In this document: piece after piece, positions 17,747 through 26,773 of the stretch
Numbering within the stretch: the stretch's first letter is position 1
Layout: every line of letters starts with the position of its first letter
Assembly: GCA_001730095.1 (NCBI GenBank)
Contig: MDLF01000058.1
Location: 44,061 to 108,060 of the forward strand
From: Rhodobacteraceae bacterium (ex Bugula neritina AB1)
Lineage (GTDB): Bacteria; Pseudomonadota; Alphaproteobacteria; Rhodobacterales; Rhodobacteraceae
Reading direction: 5' to 3'
DNA length: 64,000 nucleotides
The notes under the pieces: generated by a model
What the model was told of the DNA's origin: nothing
The model's database searches: none
The model's input: only the letters and a program-made list of their open reading frames with translations
Made by a program: the position numbers and the translations under genes

Positions 17747-19761
17747 TTGGGTCCTCCAAATTCCATGGCCCATCTGTGGCCGTCATGAATGGCCATTGCG
17801 ATTGGTCCCGGCGCCACGCAATCTCCGATGCGCGAGACAGACCGGACGCCTGCCGCCGCACAATCTGCCTTGCGGGCCTCCAGATCATGAAACACGTCGG
17901 AGGCGGTGTCGCGCATTGTCACCATGACGATGTCGGCCCCTTCGATCACCTTGGGTGTGCCGGTCCAGGCGTGGGCCAGCTCGATCCGTTCAGGCGAGAT
18001 GCTGGTCAGGTTGTGGGTGGGCAACAGTTCGATCTCCAATTCGACCAACCGGCCCAGAACATGGCCGTATTCCTGCGCGAACTTGCTGTAGTTGGCGAAT
18101 TCGGCCACCGGCGTCACCAGCGAGACGTCACAGCCCGCCAGTTTGAGTTTTTCGGCAATCACCGACCCCATGTAATAGTGGTCATCATCGAACACCACGA
18201 CCCGGCCCGAGGGGCAATTCCCCACCATGATGTCATCGGGCGTATAGACATTCCCGGACTCCCACCCCGGCACCGGGCTGGAGTACTGCCGCCCCATGCC
18301 GTTGCGCCGCCATGGGCCGCCAGTCGCAAAGACCACGTTGGGAATGCCGAACTCCAGGATCTGTTCGGCATCCAGCGGGCTTTGCAGATAGGTGTTCACA
18401 TTCGGCATCTGCGCCAGCTGACCAATCCGATACTCTGCCACCGCCCGCCAGGCCGCCAGACCCGGCAGCGCCGCCTCTTGGATCACCCGTCCCCCCAAGG
18501 CGTCGCCCGCTTCGGCCAGGGTCACATCATACCCCCGCTTGCCCAACGTCAGGGCGCATTCCAATCCCGCAGGCCCGCCGCCGACGACCAGAACACTGTC
18601 CTGCGAACGGCGCACAGGCACGGTTTCAGGGTGCCAGCCATCAACCTCTTTGCCAATGGTCGGGTTCTGAGTGCAGCGGATCGGAACCGACAGCAGCACG
18701 TTGGTGGTGCACATGTTGCAGCCGATACATTCGCGGATGTCGTCAATCTGCATGTCCCGGATCTTGTTCGGCAGGAACGGGTCGGCAATCGACGGGCGCG
18801 CGGCCCCAATCAGATCGAGCCGCCCCTTTTTGATGTCCGATACCATCCGGTCCGGGTTCACATAGCGCCCCACTCCCACAACCGGTTTGGTGGTCACCGA
18901 TTTCACAAAATCGGTGTATTCACGCTGATAGTCTTCCTCGAAAAACCGCGACACGCCGGAATCGTTTGACCAATCGCTGACATTCACGTCCCACAGGTCG
19001 GGGAGCTCGGCCAGCATTTCGACCACCTCGCGGCCTTCGTTCTGCCACTCCAGCCCGCCCGGTCCCATCATCTCGTCCACAGCAAAGCGTACGGCCACGG
19101 CGCATTTGTGGCCCACGGCCTCTTTCGTGGCTTCGATCATCTGCCGGAACAGGCGCACGCGGTTTTCCAGCGACCCGCCGTATTCGTCACTGCGCCGGTT
19201 GTAGCGCGGCAACAGGAACTGCATCGGCAGTGACAGATCATGCGCGGCATAAACATAGACAATATCCGCCCCTGCCGTCATCGCCCGCCTGGCCGCATCG
19301 GCCTGCGCCTGGATCACGCGGCGAATGTCGGATTTGTCGGCGGTCTTGGCCACATAAGGTCCAAACGACCAATAATGCGTCTGCGACGGGGCCAGCGGAT
19401 ATTCCCGCGTCAACTTGTTGGCCGCTGATTTGCCCGCATGACACAGTTCAACCGCGAACAGCGCGTCATACTCGTGCACCGCATCCGCCATCCGCGCCAG
19501 AAACGGGATATCCGCATCGGACGCCAGCCGCATATGCGGGGAGGGCGAATGGTCCGAATTGCTGTCGATCATGCATTCTTCGGTGGCGACAACCCCCCAA
19601 CCGCCCTCGGCCTTGGTTTTCCGATAGGCAATCGCGTGCTCCGGATAGGTAAAGCCCATGCCCGTCGCATGGGGCGCCTGAAAGAACCGGTTCTTTGCCG
19701 TCACCGGGCCGATTTGGACGGGCTCGAACAAAAGCGAGTAAGGATGCCTTGAGTTGGACAT
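17743..19761 (-). CDS. trimethylamine-dehydrogenase-like Fe-S flavoprotein
   Basis: A 672-residue protein close in layout to trimethylamine/dimethylamine dehydrogenase. The FMN barrel has YSLLFEPVQIGPVTAKNRFFQ and IVYVYAAHDLSLPMQF, with the catalytic-type His. The cluster CIGCNMCTTN...IRCTQNPTIG is followed by WHPE exactly as in TMADH, then a Rossmann domain (VLVVGGGPAGLECAL). At the TMADH Cys30 position (QVPHCIG) this protein has QAPHATG, so the 6-S-cysteinyl FMN link would be absent. It could oxidise an N-methyl amine or act on an enoyl substrate. The start at 19761 (MSNSRHPYS) fits the family; a longer start exists upstream. Confidence 0.88.
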   Translation of the reverse strand: MSNSRHPYSLLFEPVQIGPVTAKNRFFQAPHATGMGFTYPEHAIAYRKTKAEGGWGVVATEECMIDSNSDHSPSPHMRLASDADIPFLARMADAVHEYDALFAVELCHAGKSAANKLTREYPLAPSQTHYWSFGPYVAKTADKSDIRRVIQAQADAARRAMTAGADIVYVYAAHDLSLPMQFLLPRYNRRSDEYGGSLENRVRLFRQMIEATKEAVGHKCAVAVRFAVDEMMGPGGLEWQNEGREVVEMLAELPDLWDVNVSDWSNDSGVSRFFEEDYQREYTDFVKSVTTKPVVGVGRYVNPDRMVSDIKKGRLDLIGAARPSIADPFLPNKIRDMQIDDIRECIGCNMCTTNVLLSVPIRCTQNPTIGKEVDGWHPETVPVRRSQDSVLVVGGGPAGLECALTLGKRGYDVTLAEAGDALGGRVIQEAALPGLAAWRAVAEYRIGQLAQMPNVNTYLQSPLDAEQILEFGIPNVVFATGGPWRRNGMGRQYSSPVPGWESGNVYTPDDIMVGNCPSGRVVVFDDDHYYMGSVIAEKLKLAGCDVSLVTPVAEFANYSKFAQEYGHVLGRLVELEIELLPTHNLTSISPERIELAHAWTGTPKVIEGADIVMVTMRDTASDVFHDLEARKADCAAAGVRSVSRIGDCVAPGPIAMAIHDGHRWAMEFGGPK

Positions 19762-19795
19762 GCGGCGGAACCTGTTCTTGGTTTGGCTATTTGAA

Positions 19796-19833
19796 CCCGG
19801 CGTCTTCTTGGAAGCACTGGCGAAGACGCCGGG
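19796..19833. other. strong stem-loop in the leader of the TMADH-like gene
   Basis: CCCGGCGTCTTC and GAAGACGCCGGG form a perfect 12-bp stem with a 14-nt loop, 35 bp before the TMADH-like start and inside the 193-bp gap after the aldolase gene. On the transcribed strand it is followed by TTCAAATAGCC rather than a U-run, so RNA processing or attenuation is as likely as termination. Confidence 0.55.
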
Positions 19834-19954
19834 TGACGCGCAGGGAGAGGGCGCGCGCTGTTGGATTTCAGGGCGAACCGGCCAGCGCCGCAAAGCGACG
19901 CCGCCGGATCAGTGAAGCAGTTGTGAAGGCGCGCGTCATAGGCGGCATGCGTTT

Positions 19955-20677
19955 TTAGTCCTTGAAATGCGGCGCAATGCGTTCTGCGCGGCGCAGCAAA
20001 GCAGGCCATTCGAAGACCGATGGAGCCGACTCCGCCTCGTCCTGGGCTGCGGTTTTTGCCGCCAGGGCCTCGCTCAGGGGCACAAAGGGACGTCCCATCG
20101 CATAAAGACTGGTCACGATGCGGCAGCAATAAATCAGCCAGTACATCCGCACAAAGGCCTCACCCACGCTGCGCCCGGTGGTGATCAACCCGTGGTTCTT
20201 CAGGATCAGGTTGTTCTTGTTTCCCAGCGACCGCGCAATTCGGCTTTGTTCGTCCAGATCCAAAGAGACACCTTCGTAATCGTGATAGCCGATGTCTTCG
20301 TGAAAATACGCCGTCTCGCCGCAAAGCTGTGGCAAGCCGTCCTTAAGACAGGACAAGGCAACTGCCTCTGGCGTGTGCATATGCATCACGCAATCGATGT
20401 CATGGCGGGCCTGATGAACCGCACCGTGGATGACAAACCCGGCAGGCGAGGTTTCGCCCTCGCCGGCCAGTTTTTCGCCCTTCGTATCCACTTTGACTAG
20501 GTTCGATGCTGTGATTTCATCATACATCAGACCAAGCGGATTGATCAGGAACTGATCCTCGGTCCCCGGCACCCGAGCCGAAATATGGTTCCACACCAGC
20601 ATGGTCCAACCGAAATGCTCAGCCAGCTGATATGCAGCCGCCAGATCTATACGTTGCTGTCGTTCCTCATCAGTCAT
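19955..20677 (-). CDS. class II aldolase/adducin-domain protein
   Basis: A 240-residue member of the fuculose-phosphate aldolase/adducin family. Metal ligands appear as HMHT (about residues 98-101) and the later His in LILKNHGLITTG, and the N-terminal WNHISAR matches the substrate loop. The family performs retro-aldol cleavage or decarboxylation. It lies 17 bp downstream of a Rieske oxygenase gene, so it may cleave an aldehyde or a carboxylated product of the oxygenase. The substrate is unknown. Confidence 0.85.
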   Translation of the reverse strand: MTDEERQQRIDLAAAYQLAEHFGWTMLVWNHISARVPGTEDQFLINPLGLMYDEITASNLVKVDTKGEKLAGEGETSPAGFVIHGAVHQARHDIDCVMHMHTPEAVALSCLKDGLPQLCGETAYFHEDIGYHDYEGVSLDLDEQSRIARSLGNKNNLILKNHGLITTGRSVGEAFVRMYWLIYCCRIVTSLYAMGRPFVPLSEALAAKTAAQDEAESAPSVFEWPALLRRAERIAPHFKD

Positions 20678-20694
20678 CGGGGTTTCCTTGCGTT

Positions 20695-21810
20695 TCAGCC
20701 ACTGTGCGCCACATAGGCGTTCACGATAAGAGAGTTGAAAAACAACACCGCTTCCTCACGGTCCGGCAGGAGGCGATTGCGCTCCAGCGCATGGGTCCGC
20801 AGGCCTTTTTGCTGCATCGAGACCGCCTCGCCATCCTCCGCAAAGGTTTCCTCCCAAAGCTCGATCCACTGCTGCACACGTTCAGGGCTCGTGCCCTTCT
20901 GTGCAAAATAATCCACGCGCTGTTCCGTGGTTTCCGGCCCCAGGGGGCGCATCTGGGACAGGATCATCAGATCGTCATGCTGAAGCATCAGCAATCCGGG
21001 GAAGATGTTGAAAGAGCGGTAGTTTCCAGCACGTAACTCGGTTTTTGACTTGCGATCTTTGGGCGGAAACTGACTGCTCATGAACGTGCCCAGAAACCGT
21101 GTGTTTACAAGTTTCGGATCAGCTTCATATGCGGCGGCAAAACTGCCGCGATGGATGTTTTCACAATGGTAGCATTCGACAAAATTGTCGTACCAGACCT
21201 TCCAATTGCTTTCGACACTGTGATTTGTGCTGTGGGTCCAGGTGTAGCTATCTTCGCTGAAGTCCATGCCAACCTTGTTTCTTTCACCGGCAATCTCGGG
21301 GTGACTGTCCAGGAAAGACGGCGCGTCCATGTCGTAGTTGACGAAAATGCCCGGGCCCCATTCAAAGACCTGAACAGGTTTCAGACCCAGTTTCTCCTCT
21401 GGGAAGTCCTTTTCATCCTGACATCCGGGCGCATACATAAACGCGCCGTTCTGATGATAGGACCAGGCGTGATAGCGGCAGACCAGACGGTTGCAATTCT
21501 TCTGATCCTTGGTCGCCACCGGAAAGCCGCGATGACGGCACATGTTGACGAAACCATGCAAAACCCCTTCGTCATCGCGAATGACAACCACCGGAATGTC
21601 ACCAACATGACCGATCGTCGAATTGCCGGGTTCCGCGACCTTTACAGCCGGGCAGAAGTACTGCCAGGATTTGCGAAAGATCGACCTCAGGTCCAAGTTC
21701 AGCGCATCTTCGCCGCGGTAGAAAGACAGCGGCAGGCCCCAGTTTTGTTCCAGATCGCTCTTCAGATCGACAGGCGCATAATCATTGATCGTTTTCTCAT
21801 GCAGGCTCAT
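20695..21810 (-). CDS. Rieske non-heme iron oxygenase, alpha subunit (RO1)
   Basis: A 371-residue oxygenase. The Rieske 2Fe-2S ligands are in CRHRGF and CRYHAWSY. The mononuclear iron site lies in NFVECYHCENIH, with Glu where ring-hydroxylating enzymes have the bridging Asp; this ECYHC form is familiar from carnitine and betaine type demethylases. No reductase gene is adjacent. The first 14 nt overlap the end of RO2, suggesting translational coupling. Confidence 0.9.
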   Translation of the reverse strand: MSLHEKTINDYAPVDLKSDLEQNWGLPLSFYRGEDALNLDLRSIFRKSWQYFCPAVKVAEPGNSTIGHVGDIPVVVIRDDEGVLHGFVNMCRHRGFPVATKDQKNCNRLVCRYHAWSYHQNGAFMYAPGCQDEKDFPEEKLGLKPVQVFEWGPGIFVNYDMDAPSFLDSHPEIAGERNKVGMDFSEDSYTWTHSTNHSVESNWKVWYDNFVECYHCENIHRGSFAAAYEADPKLVNTRFLGTFMSSQFPPKDRKSKTELRAGNYRSFNIFPGLLMLQHDDLMILSQMRPLGPETTEQRVDYFAQKGTSPERVQQWIELWEETFAEDGEAVSMQQKGLRTHALERNRLLPDREEAVLFFNSLIVNAYVAHSG

Positions 21811-22948
21811 GGGTCTGCTCCCTTTTTATGACGCGCTTGGCAACGCCGTCCTTGTACGCCTGCAGGATCAACCGGTTGATGAAGATCGTCGGCTCCTCGC
21901 GCGAGGCCACGTATTGGAACACTTTGGCATGGGGGGACGTCATGTTGGCCTGCTGGACTTCGGCCACCTCGCCATCTTCTTCGAAAGTCTGATGCCACAC
22001 ATCAATCCAGCAATCGACGCGGGCCTGGTCCGCTGTCTTTTCCTTCATGTAGAACACGGTCACATCACAAGAATCCGGCCCCGTGGGCGTCATGCGACCG
22101 AGCACCATCAGATCATCCTGCTGGATCAACTGAAGCCCCGGAAAGATCTGATATGAAGCATAGGTCAGGCTGCGCAGCTCATCCCCCAACAACTGCTCGG
22201 TCGAGGCAAAGGAATAGGATGTCATCCCCCCTTCCAGCTCGAAGGAATAATTCCCTTCGCGCACGTCAAACGCCTCACCGAACGATGCGGAATGAATTGT
22301 GTTGCAGTGATAGCATTCGGTGCCGTTGTCGTACCACAGCTTCCAGTTGCTCTTCTGGCGGATCGTCTTTTCGACGTATTCCTCGTAATGGTTCGGATCG
22401 GTCTGAATGCCGTTTTTCTCGGCCCAGCTTTTGATCTGCGGGTGCTCTTCGAACAGGCTGCGGGCGTTCGGGTCGGTGTTGACCATCACGATGGGACCCC
22501 ATTCCGTTACCGAAATGGGGATCAACCCGTGATCGCATTTCTGGAACCCCGGCTGATCCTGGGTGTCAGGTGCGGCGCGCAGCTCTCCGTTCAGGTCATA
22601 GGCCCAGGCGTGATAACGGCAGCGGATCAGCTTTTGACCCGATGTGTTGTTTTCAACCAGTTTGAATCCACGATGGCGGCAGAAGTTCAGAAAACCGCGC
22701 AGCTCGCCATCCTGATGGCGGGTTACAAACACATTGCTGCGTCCGATCCGTCCTTCATAGATGTCACCGATGTTCGCCACTTTGGCCACCGGGCACAGGA
22801 ACTGCCAGCTGCCTTCAAAGATCGTGTCGATCTCAAAATCATAGATGTTTTGATCGGTATAGGTGTGGATCGGCAAACCCCGGAACTGCGCAAAATCCTG
22901 ATCGATCTGATCAAAGTCCAGGTTCAGAGCATCGATATCGTGGCTCAT
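21797..22948 (-). CDS. Rieske non-heme iron oxygenase, alpha subunit (RO2)
   Basis: A 383-residue paralogue of RO1 with CRHRGFKLV and CRYHAWAYDLNG for the Rieske centre and YDNGTECYHCNTIH for the catalytic iron. The second sphere again has Glu in place of Asp. The ATG at 22948 follows GAAGGG at good spacing; a GTG 9 nt earlier is an alternative. It is the first gene of the leftward operon RO2-RO1-aldolase and is divergent from XRE1 over site C. Two alpha-type subunits might form a mixed trimer or act in sequence. Confidence 0.9.
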   Translation of the reverse strand: MSHDIDALNLDFDQIDQDFAQFRGLPIHTYTDQNIYDFEIDTIFEGSWQFLCPVAKVANIGDIYEGRIGRSNVFVTRHQDGELRGFLNFCRHRGFKLVENNTSGQKLIRCRYHAWAYDLNGELRAAPDTQDQPGFQKCDHGLIPISVTEWGPIVMVNTDPNARSLFEEHPQIKSWAEKNGIQTDPNHYEEYVEKTIRQKSNWKLWYDNGTECYHCNTIHSASFGEAFDVREGNYSFELEGGMTSYSFASTEQLLGDELRSLTYASYQIFPGLQLIQQDDLMVLGRMTPTGPDSCDVTVFYMKEKTADQARVDCWIDVWHQTFEEDGEVAEVQQANMTSPHAKVFQYVASREEPTIFINRLILQAYKDGVAKRVIKREQTHEPA

Positions 22949-23035
22949 CGTTTTCACCCTTCAACATCAAACAATTGGCTTTGAAAGTTTAGTCAGGTAA
23001 AACATTAGTGGAAAAATATGTCACTTCAAAATGAT

Positions 23036-23054
23036 TTTCTCACCAAGGGAGAAA
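23036..23054. promoter_or_regulatory. putative XRE-cupin operator, site C
   Basis: TTTCTCACCAAGGGAGAAA has perfect 6-bp arms around a 7-bp centre. It lies between RO2 and XRE1, and its right half includes the ribosome site of XRE1. Best-formed member of the operator set. Confidence 0.6.
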
Positions 23055-23058
23055 TTTT

Positions 23059-23682
23059 TTGCCTAATGATAAAGCCGGAGAGATTCCACCCCATCAGAAC
23101 ACGCAACGGATCTGCCGGGAAATCAAAGCCCTGCGCAAAGCCAAGCGGCTTACCCTGCGGCAGCTGGGCGAGAGATGCGGACGCACCGCGGGATATTTGA
23201 GTCAGGTCGAAAACGGCACAGTGGTCCCGTCGATTGATTCGATCAGCCGCATCGCCGAAGCTCTGGGTGTCGAGACCAACTGGTTCTTCCCTGCCACAAC
23301 CGGCGCCTCTGATGCCGAGGCCGCCATCGTCGTGCGCAACCAGGGGCGTCGCCGGATCAGCCACAGCTACAGTTTCGACACACAGGAACTGGGTTATCAG
23401 GATTTTCTGCTATCGGCTGACCTAACCCTTGATCTGATCATGGGCATGACCCGCCTGGAACCGGGCGGGAAATCGCGCGGGGTTCCAACAAAGGGGCAGG
23501 GCCATTTCTGCGGTTTCGTCAAAACTGGCCGGGTCAACCTAACCGTCGGGCAAGAACAGTTCGTTCTGGGCGAAGAAGACAGCTTTTCCTTTGACATGAC
23601 CATCGCGCATGATTTCGCCAACGCCCATGACGACGTGACTGAAGTTGTCTGGACGGTAACGCCCGCGCATCTGGATTTTTAA
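23059..23682 (+). CDS. XRE-family regulator with cupin domain (XRE1)
   Basis: A 207-residue regulator. The helix-turn-helix spans about 18-72 (LTLRQLGERCGRTAGYLSQVENG) and a C-terminal small-molecule-binding cupin about 125-205 (RLEPGGKSRGVPTKGQGHFCGFVKTG). The start is a TTG at 23059, 7 bp after AAGGGAG; no ATG lies in frame before the HTH. It is divergent from the Rieske genes and probably autoregulated through site C. Its 3' end overlaps the convergent methyltransferase gene by 4 bp. Confidence 0.88.
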   Translation: MPNDKAGEIPPHQNTQRICREIKALRKAKRLTLRQLGERCGRTAGYLSQVENGTVVPSIDSISRIAEALGVETNWFFPATTGASDAEAAIVVRNQGRRRISHSYSFDTQELGYQDFLLSADLTLDLIMGMTRLEPGGKSRGVPTKGQGHFCGFVKTGRVNLTVGQEQFVLGEEDSFSFDMTIAHDFANAHDDVTEVVWTVTPAHLDF

Positions 23683-24299
23683 CGGCTGCGCCGCAAAAGC
23701 GTCACCCGCGCCTGGAGCCCGCCTTCCTTCGCTTGCAACACGGTTTCCCGTGTCACCAGACGCCACGCGCCTGTGTCACACAAAGCTGTGAAAGCCGCGT
23801 CAAAACCATGCTGATCCCAAAAAATCTCATTGATGGAAATGCAGGCCAGCCCGCCGATTTTGACAGGAGCCAGCGCCGGCTGCAACGCGTCAGGGCCCAA
23901 GGGTCCGAAGGTACCCACGGATATCACCGCATCATAGCTGCCATCCTGAGCCGCCAATCCCTGCAACAGGTCTTCGCTCTTGAGATCCCGGTAGGCCCCG
24001 GTTTCTCGACAGCGCGTGATCATCTTTTCCGAAAGATCGGTTCCATCCACATTCCCCGCGCCAAGCTGCGCAAGCGCCACACCGACAAGCCCGGTTCCAC
24101 AGCCGATATCCAGCACCGCAGCCGCGCTAAGTTCAAGATGCTCTGACAGAACCCGGGCGGCATTGGCGGGACCGACATATCCAAAACCCTGCGTGTCCTG
24201 ATCATAAGCCTCGGCCCAGGCATCATAATGGTCTTGGACGGATGCGGTGTCGGTATAGTCCATCGCATAGGCTTTCTTGAGCTCGTCGGTTTTACTCAT
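23679..24299 (-). CDS. class I SAM-dependent methyltransferase
   Basis: A 206-residue Rossmann methyltransferase with motif I VLDIGCGTGLVG and the acidic DGTDLSEKM segment. A YDAWAEAYDQD start is common in small-molecule methyltransferases. It follows the ABC transporter ATPase gene with 7 bp between stop and start, so it is probably the last gene of that operon. It may modify or detoxify an intermediate; the acceptor is unknown. Confidence 0.82.
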   Translation of the reverse strand: MSKTDELKKAYAMDYTDTASVQDHYDAWAEAYDQDTQGFGYVGPANAARVLSEHLELSAAAVLDIGCGTGLVGVALAQLGAGNVDGTDLSEKMITRCRETGAYRDLKSEDLLQGLAAQDGSYDAVISVGTFGPLGPDALQPALAPVKIGGLACISINEIFWDQHGFDAAFTALCDTGAWRLVTRETVLQAKEGGLQARVTLLRRSR

Positions 24300-24306
24300 T
24301 TGTCTG

Positions 24307-25935
24307 TCACCTTCTGGAACGCCGCTCTGCCAGCATATTGGTCAGCCAATCCGGATCCATGTCCGGGACCGATGACAGCAGCTCTTCGGTATAGGGATGG
24401 TAAGGCGGTTCAAACAGCGCCGCCTTGTCTGAATGTTCGACCACCTTGCCGGACTTTACGACAATCACGCTGTCGGCAATCGCCTTGACCGTCGCCAGAT
24501 CGTGAGTGATGAACATATAGGTCATCTTCAATTCCTGCTGCAGCTGGTCCAACAGGCGCAGGATGCCCTCGGCCACCAGCTGGTCCAGGGCGCTGGTGAT
24601 CTCGTCGCAGATGATCAGCTTTGGCTCGGCCGCCAGGGCCCGCGCGATGCCCACGCGCTGCTTTTGCCCCCCTGACAGTTCGGGCGGCAGGCGATGGCCG
24701 AACTTGTCAGGCTCCAACCCGATCATATGCAGCAGCTCGTCCACCCTGTCCCTTTTTGCCTTCCCTTTCAGGCCCAGGTAAAACTCGACCGGGCGGGCCA
24801 CGATGTCGCGAATGGTCTGGAACGGGTTCAGCGCCGTGTCCGCCATCTGATAGATCATCTGCACATGCCGCAGATCTTCGCGGTTGCGGTTCTTAAGCGC
24901 ATTGGGCAGCACCCGCCCGTCCAGCTCGATTGATCCGGTCTTGGGCGGCAAAAGCCCGGTGATGCAGCGCGCCGTAGTCGATTTGCCCGACCCGGATTCA
25001 CCCACGATGGCAACGGTTGTCCCCTCGTAGACGTCCAGGCTGATGTCATCCAGCACCGTGACGGCCCCGTAGTTCGCCGAAACATTCCTGACCGACAACA
25101 AGGGCTTGGCGTCGACCTCAGGCTGGGGTTTGGGCTGGGCCCGGAACTCTCGCACCGCCCACAGGGATTTGGTGTATTCCTCACGCGGGGTGGACAGCAT
25201 CTGACGGGTCTCGGCCTCTTCGACCTCGTGGCCGTCTTTCAGCACTTTGATCCGATCCGCCATTTGCGCCACCACTGCAAGATCATGGGTAATATAGACG
25301 GCGGCTGTGTTGAATTCGGACACGATGTCACGAATGGCGCCCAGAACCTCGATCTGGGTGGTCACATCCAGCGCCGTTGTCGGCTCGTCAAAGATGATCA
25401 GATCAGGCCGGCACGCCATCGCCATCGCGGTCATCGCGCGCTGCAACTGCCCGCCGGACACCTGATGCGGATAACGAAACCCGATCTCGTCGGGGTCGGG
25501 CAACTGGATCTTGGCATAGAGTTCCCGCGCGTCGCGATAGGCCTCTTCCTTGGTCGCGGTTTTGCGCAGCACCGGAAATTCGGCGTATTGGTCGATCAGC
25601 CGATAGGCAGGGTTGAAACTGGCCGCAGCCGATTGCGCGACATAGGCGATGCGGCTCGACCGCAGCTTCCGCCGCACCCCACGCGAGGCCCGGCGCAGAT
25701 CGACGCCGTCAAAATTCACCTCGCCATCGGAAATGCGGCACCCGTCGCGGGTATAGCCCATCATCGCCAGACCAAGGGTCGACTTCCCTGCCCCGCTCTC
25801 GCCGATCAGCCCCAGGATCTCGCCGCGATTAACATGCAGATCGACGCCTTTGATGATCGGGTTCCAGCCCTCGGACGACTGCCCCTCGATACGCAGGTTT
25901 GTTGCCGACACCAGAAGATCGTTGTTCTCAGCCAT
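24307..25935 (-). CDS. dipeptide/nickel-type ABC transporter, double ATPase
   Basis: A 542-residue fusion of two nucleotide-binding domains (DppD-DppF order). Domain 1 has Walker A GESGAGKST near residue 43 and signature VSGGQLQRAM. Domain 2 has GESGSGKST near 307 and signature LSGGQKQRVG. It energises uptake with the adjoining permeases. Its ATG lies 3 bp after the permease stop. Fused ATPases are common in alphaproteobacterial peptide/opine-type importers. Confidence 0.93.
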   Translation of the reverse strand: MAENNDLLVSATNLRIEGQSSEGWNPIIKGVDLHVNRGEILGLIGESGAGKSTLGLAMMGYTRDGCRISDGEVNFDGVDLRRASRGVRRKLRSSRIAYVAQSAAASFNPAYRLIDQYAEFPVLRKTATKEEAYRDARELYAKIQLPDPDEIGFRYPHQVSGGQLQRAMTAMAMACRPDLIIFDEPTTALDVTTQIEVLGAIRDIVSEFNTAAVYITHDLAVVAQMADRIKVLKDGHEVEEAETRQMLSTPREEYTKSLWAVREFRAQPKPQPEVDAKPLLSVRNVSANYGAVTVLDDISLDVYEGTTVAIVGESGSGKSTTARCITGLLPPKTGSIELDGRVLPNALKNRNREDLRHVQMIYQMADTALNPFQTIRDIVARPVEFYLGLKGKAKRDRVDELLHMIGLEPDKFGHRLPPELSGGQKQRVGIARALAAEPKLIICDEITSALDQLVAEGILRLLDQLQQELKMTYMFITHDLATVKAIADSVIVVKSGKVVEHSDKAALFEPPYHPYTEELLSSVPDMDPDWLTNMLAERRSRR

Positions 25936-25938
25936 GGC

Positions 25939-26769
25939 TTAATCTTTCAATCCGCTGGAGCGATGCAGCATCCAGTCAACGACAAAGTTAATCCCCACCG
26001 TCAGCAGGGCAATCGCGGCAGCAGGCAGCAGCGGCGTGACATCCCCCCATGAGATCAGCGACGCATTTTCACGTACCATGGACCCCCAGTCCGCGCTTGG
26101 CGGCTGGATCCCAAGGCCCAGAAACGACAGCGCCGCAATGTTGAGGAAGACAAAGCAGAACCGCAGCCCCAGCTCAGCCAGCAGGGGGGCGGTGGTGCTG
26201 GGCAGAACCTCGCGCCGGATGATCCAGAAAAGACCCTCGCCGCGCAGGCGGGCGGCCTCGACAAAATCCATCACCACGACGCCAAGTGCCACGGATCTCG
26301 CCAATCTGAACACACGGGTCATATCGACAACAGCAATGATGATGATCAGCGACGTGATCGAGGTGCCAAAGATCGACAGCAACAAAAGCATCAGGATAAG
26401 CGCCGGGATCGCCATGACCAGTTCGACCAACCACGACAGCACCATGTCCACCCGGCCCCCCACAGTTGCGGCAATCAGGCCAAGCCCCACTCCGCTTAGG
26501 AAGGCCAGCATGGTTGCAATCGCCGCAATCGCCAATGTGTTGCGGGCGGCAAAAAGCAATCGCGACAGCATATCTCGCCCCAGGCTGTCAGTGCCCAGCA
26601 GGAAGGTATCCGACCACGCTTCATACGCGCCGCCCACAATCTCACGCTCGCCATAGGGAGCCAGAGCAGGAGCGAAAATGGCAACAAAGATATAGGCCGC
26701 AATCACCAGCAGACCAAATTTGGCAGTCAGAGGCGCACCGCTCAGCACCGAGAGTTTAGAAGACGCCAT
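25939..26769 (-). CDS. dipeptide-type ABC transporter permease (DppC-like)
   Basis: A 276-residue inner-membrane permease with the N-terminal helix GLLVIAAYIFVAIFAPALAPY, the domain entry GTDSLGRDMLSRLL, and an EAA loop near DFVEAARLRGEGLFWIIRREVLP. The ATG at 26769 follows GAGGTAACGAA; a longer start at 26829 is rejected because it overlaps DppB. It pairs with the upstream DppB-like permease. Confidence 0.92.
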   Translation of the reverse strand: MASSKLSVLSGAPLTAKFGLLVIAAYIFVAIFAPALAPYGEREIVGGAYEAWSDTFLLGTDSLGRDMLSRLLFAARNTLAIAAIATMLAFLSGVGLGLIAATVGGRVDMVLSWLVELVMAIPALILMLLLLSIFGTSITSLIIIIAVVDMTRVFRLARSVALGVVVMDFVEAARLRGEGLFWIIRREVLPSTTAPLLAELGLRFCFVFLNIAALSFLGLGIQPPSADWGSMVRENASLISWGDVTPLLPAAAIALLTVGINFVVDWMLHRSSGLKD

Positions 26770-26773
26770 TTCG

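Noticed and set aside
17728..18969. Long open frame (413 codons) on the plus strand opposite the TMADH-like gene
   Set aside because: It is antisense to a strongly conserved enzyme gene, has no family motif and is explained by GC-rich codon bias.
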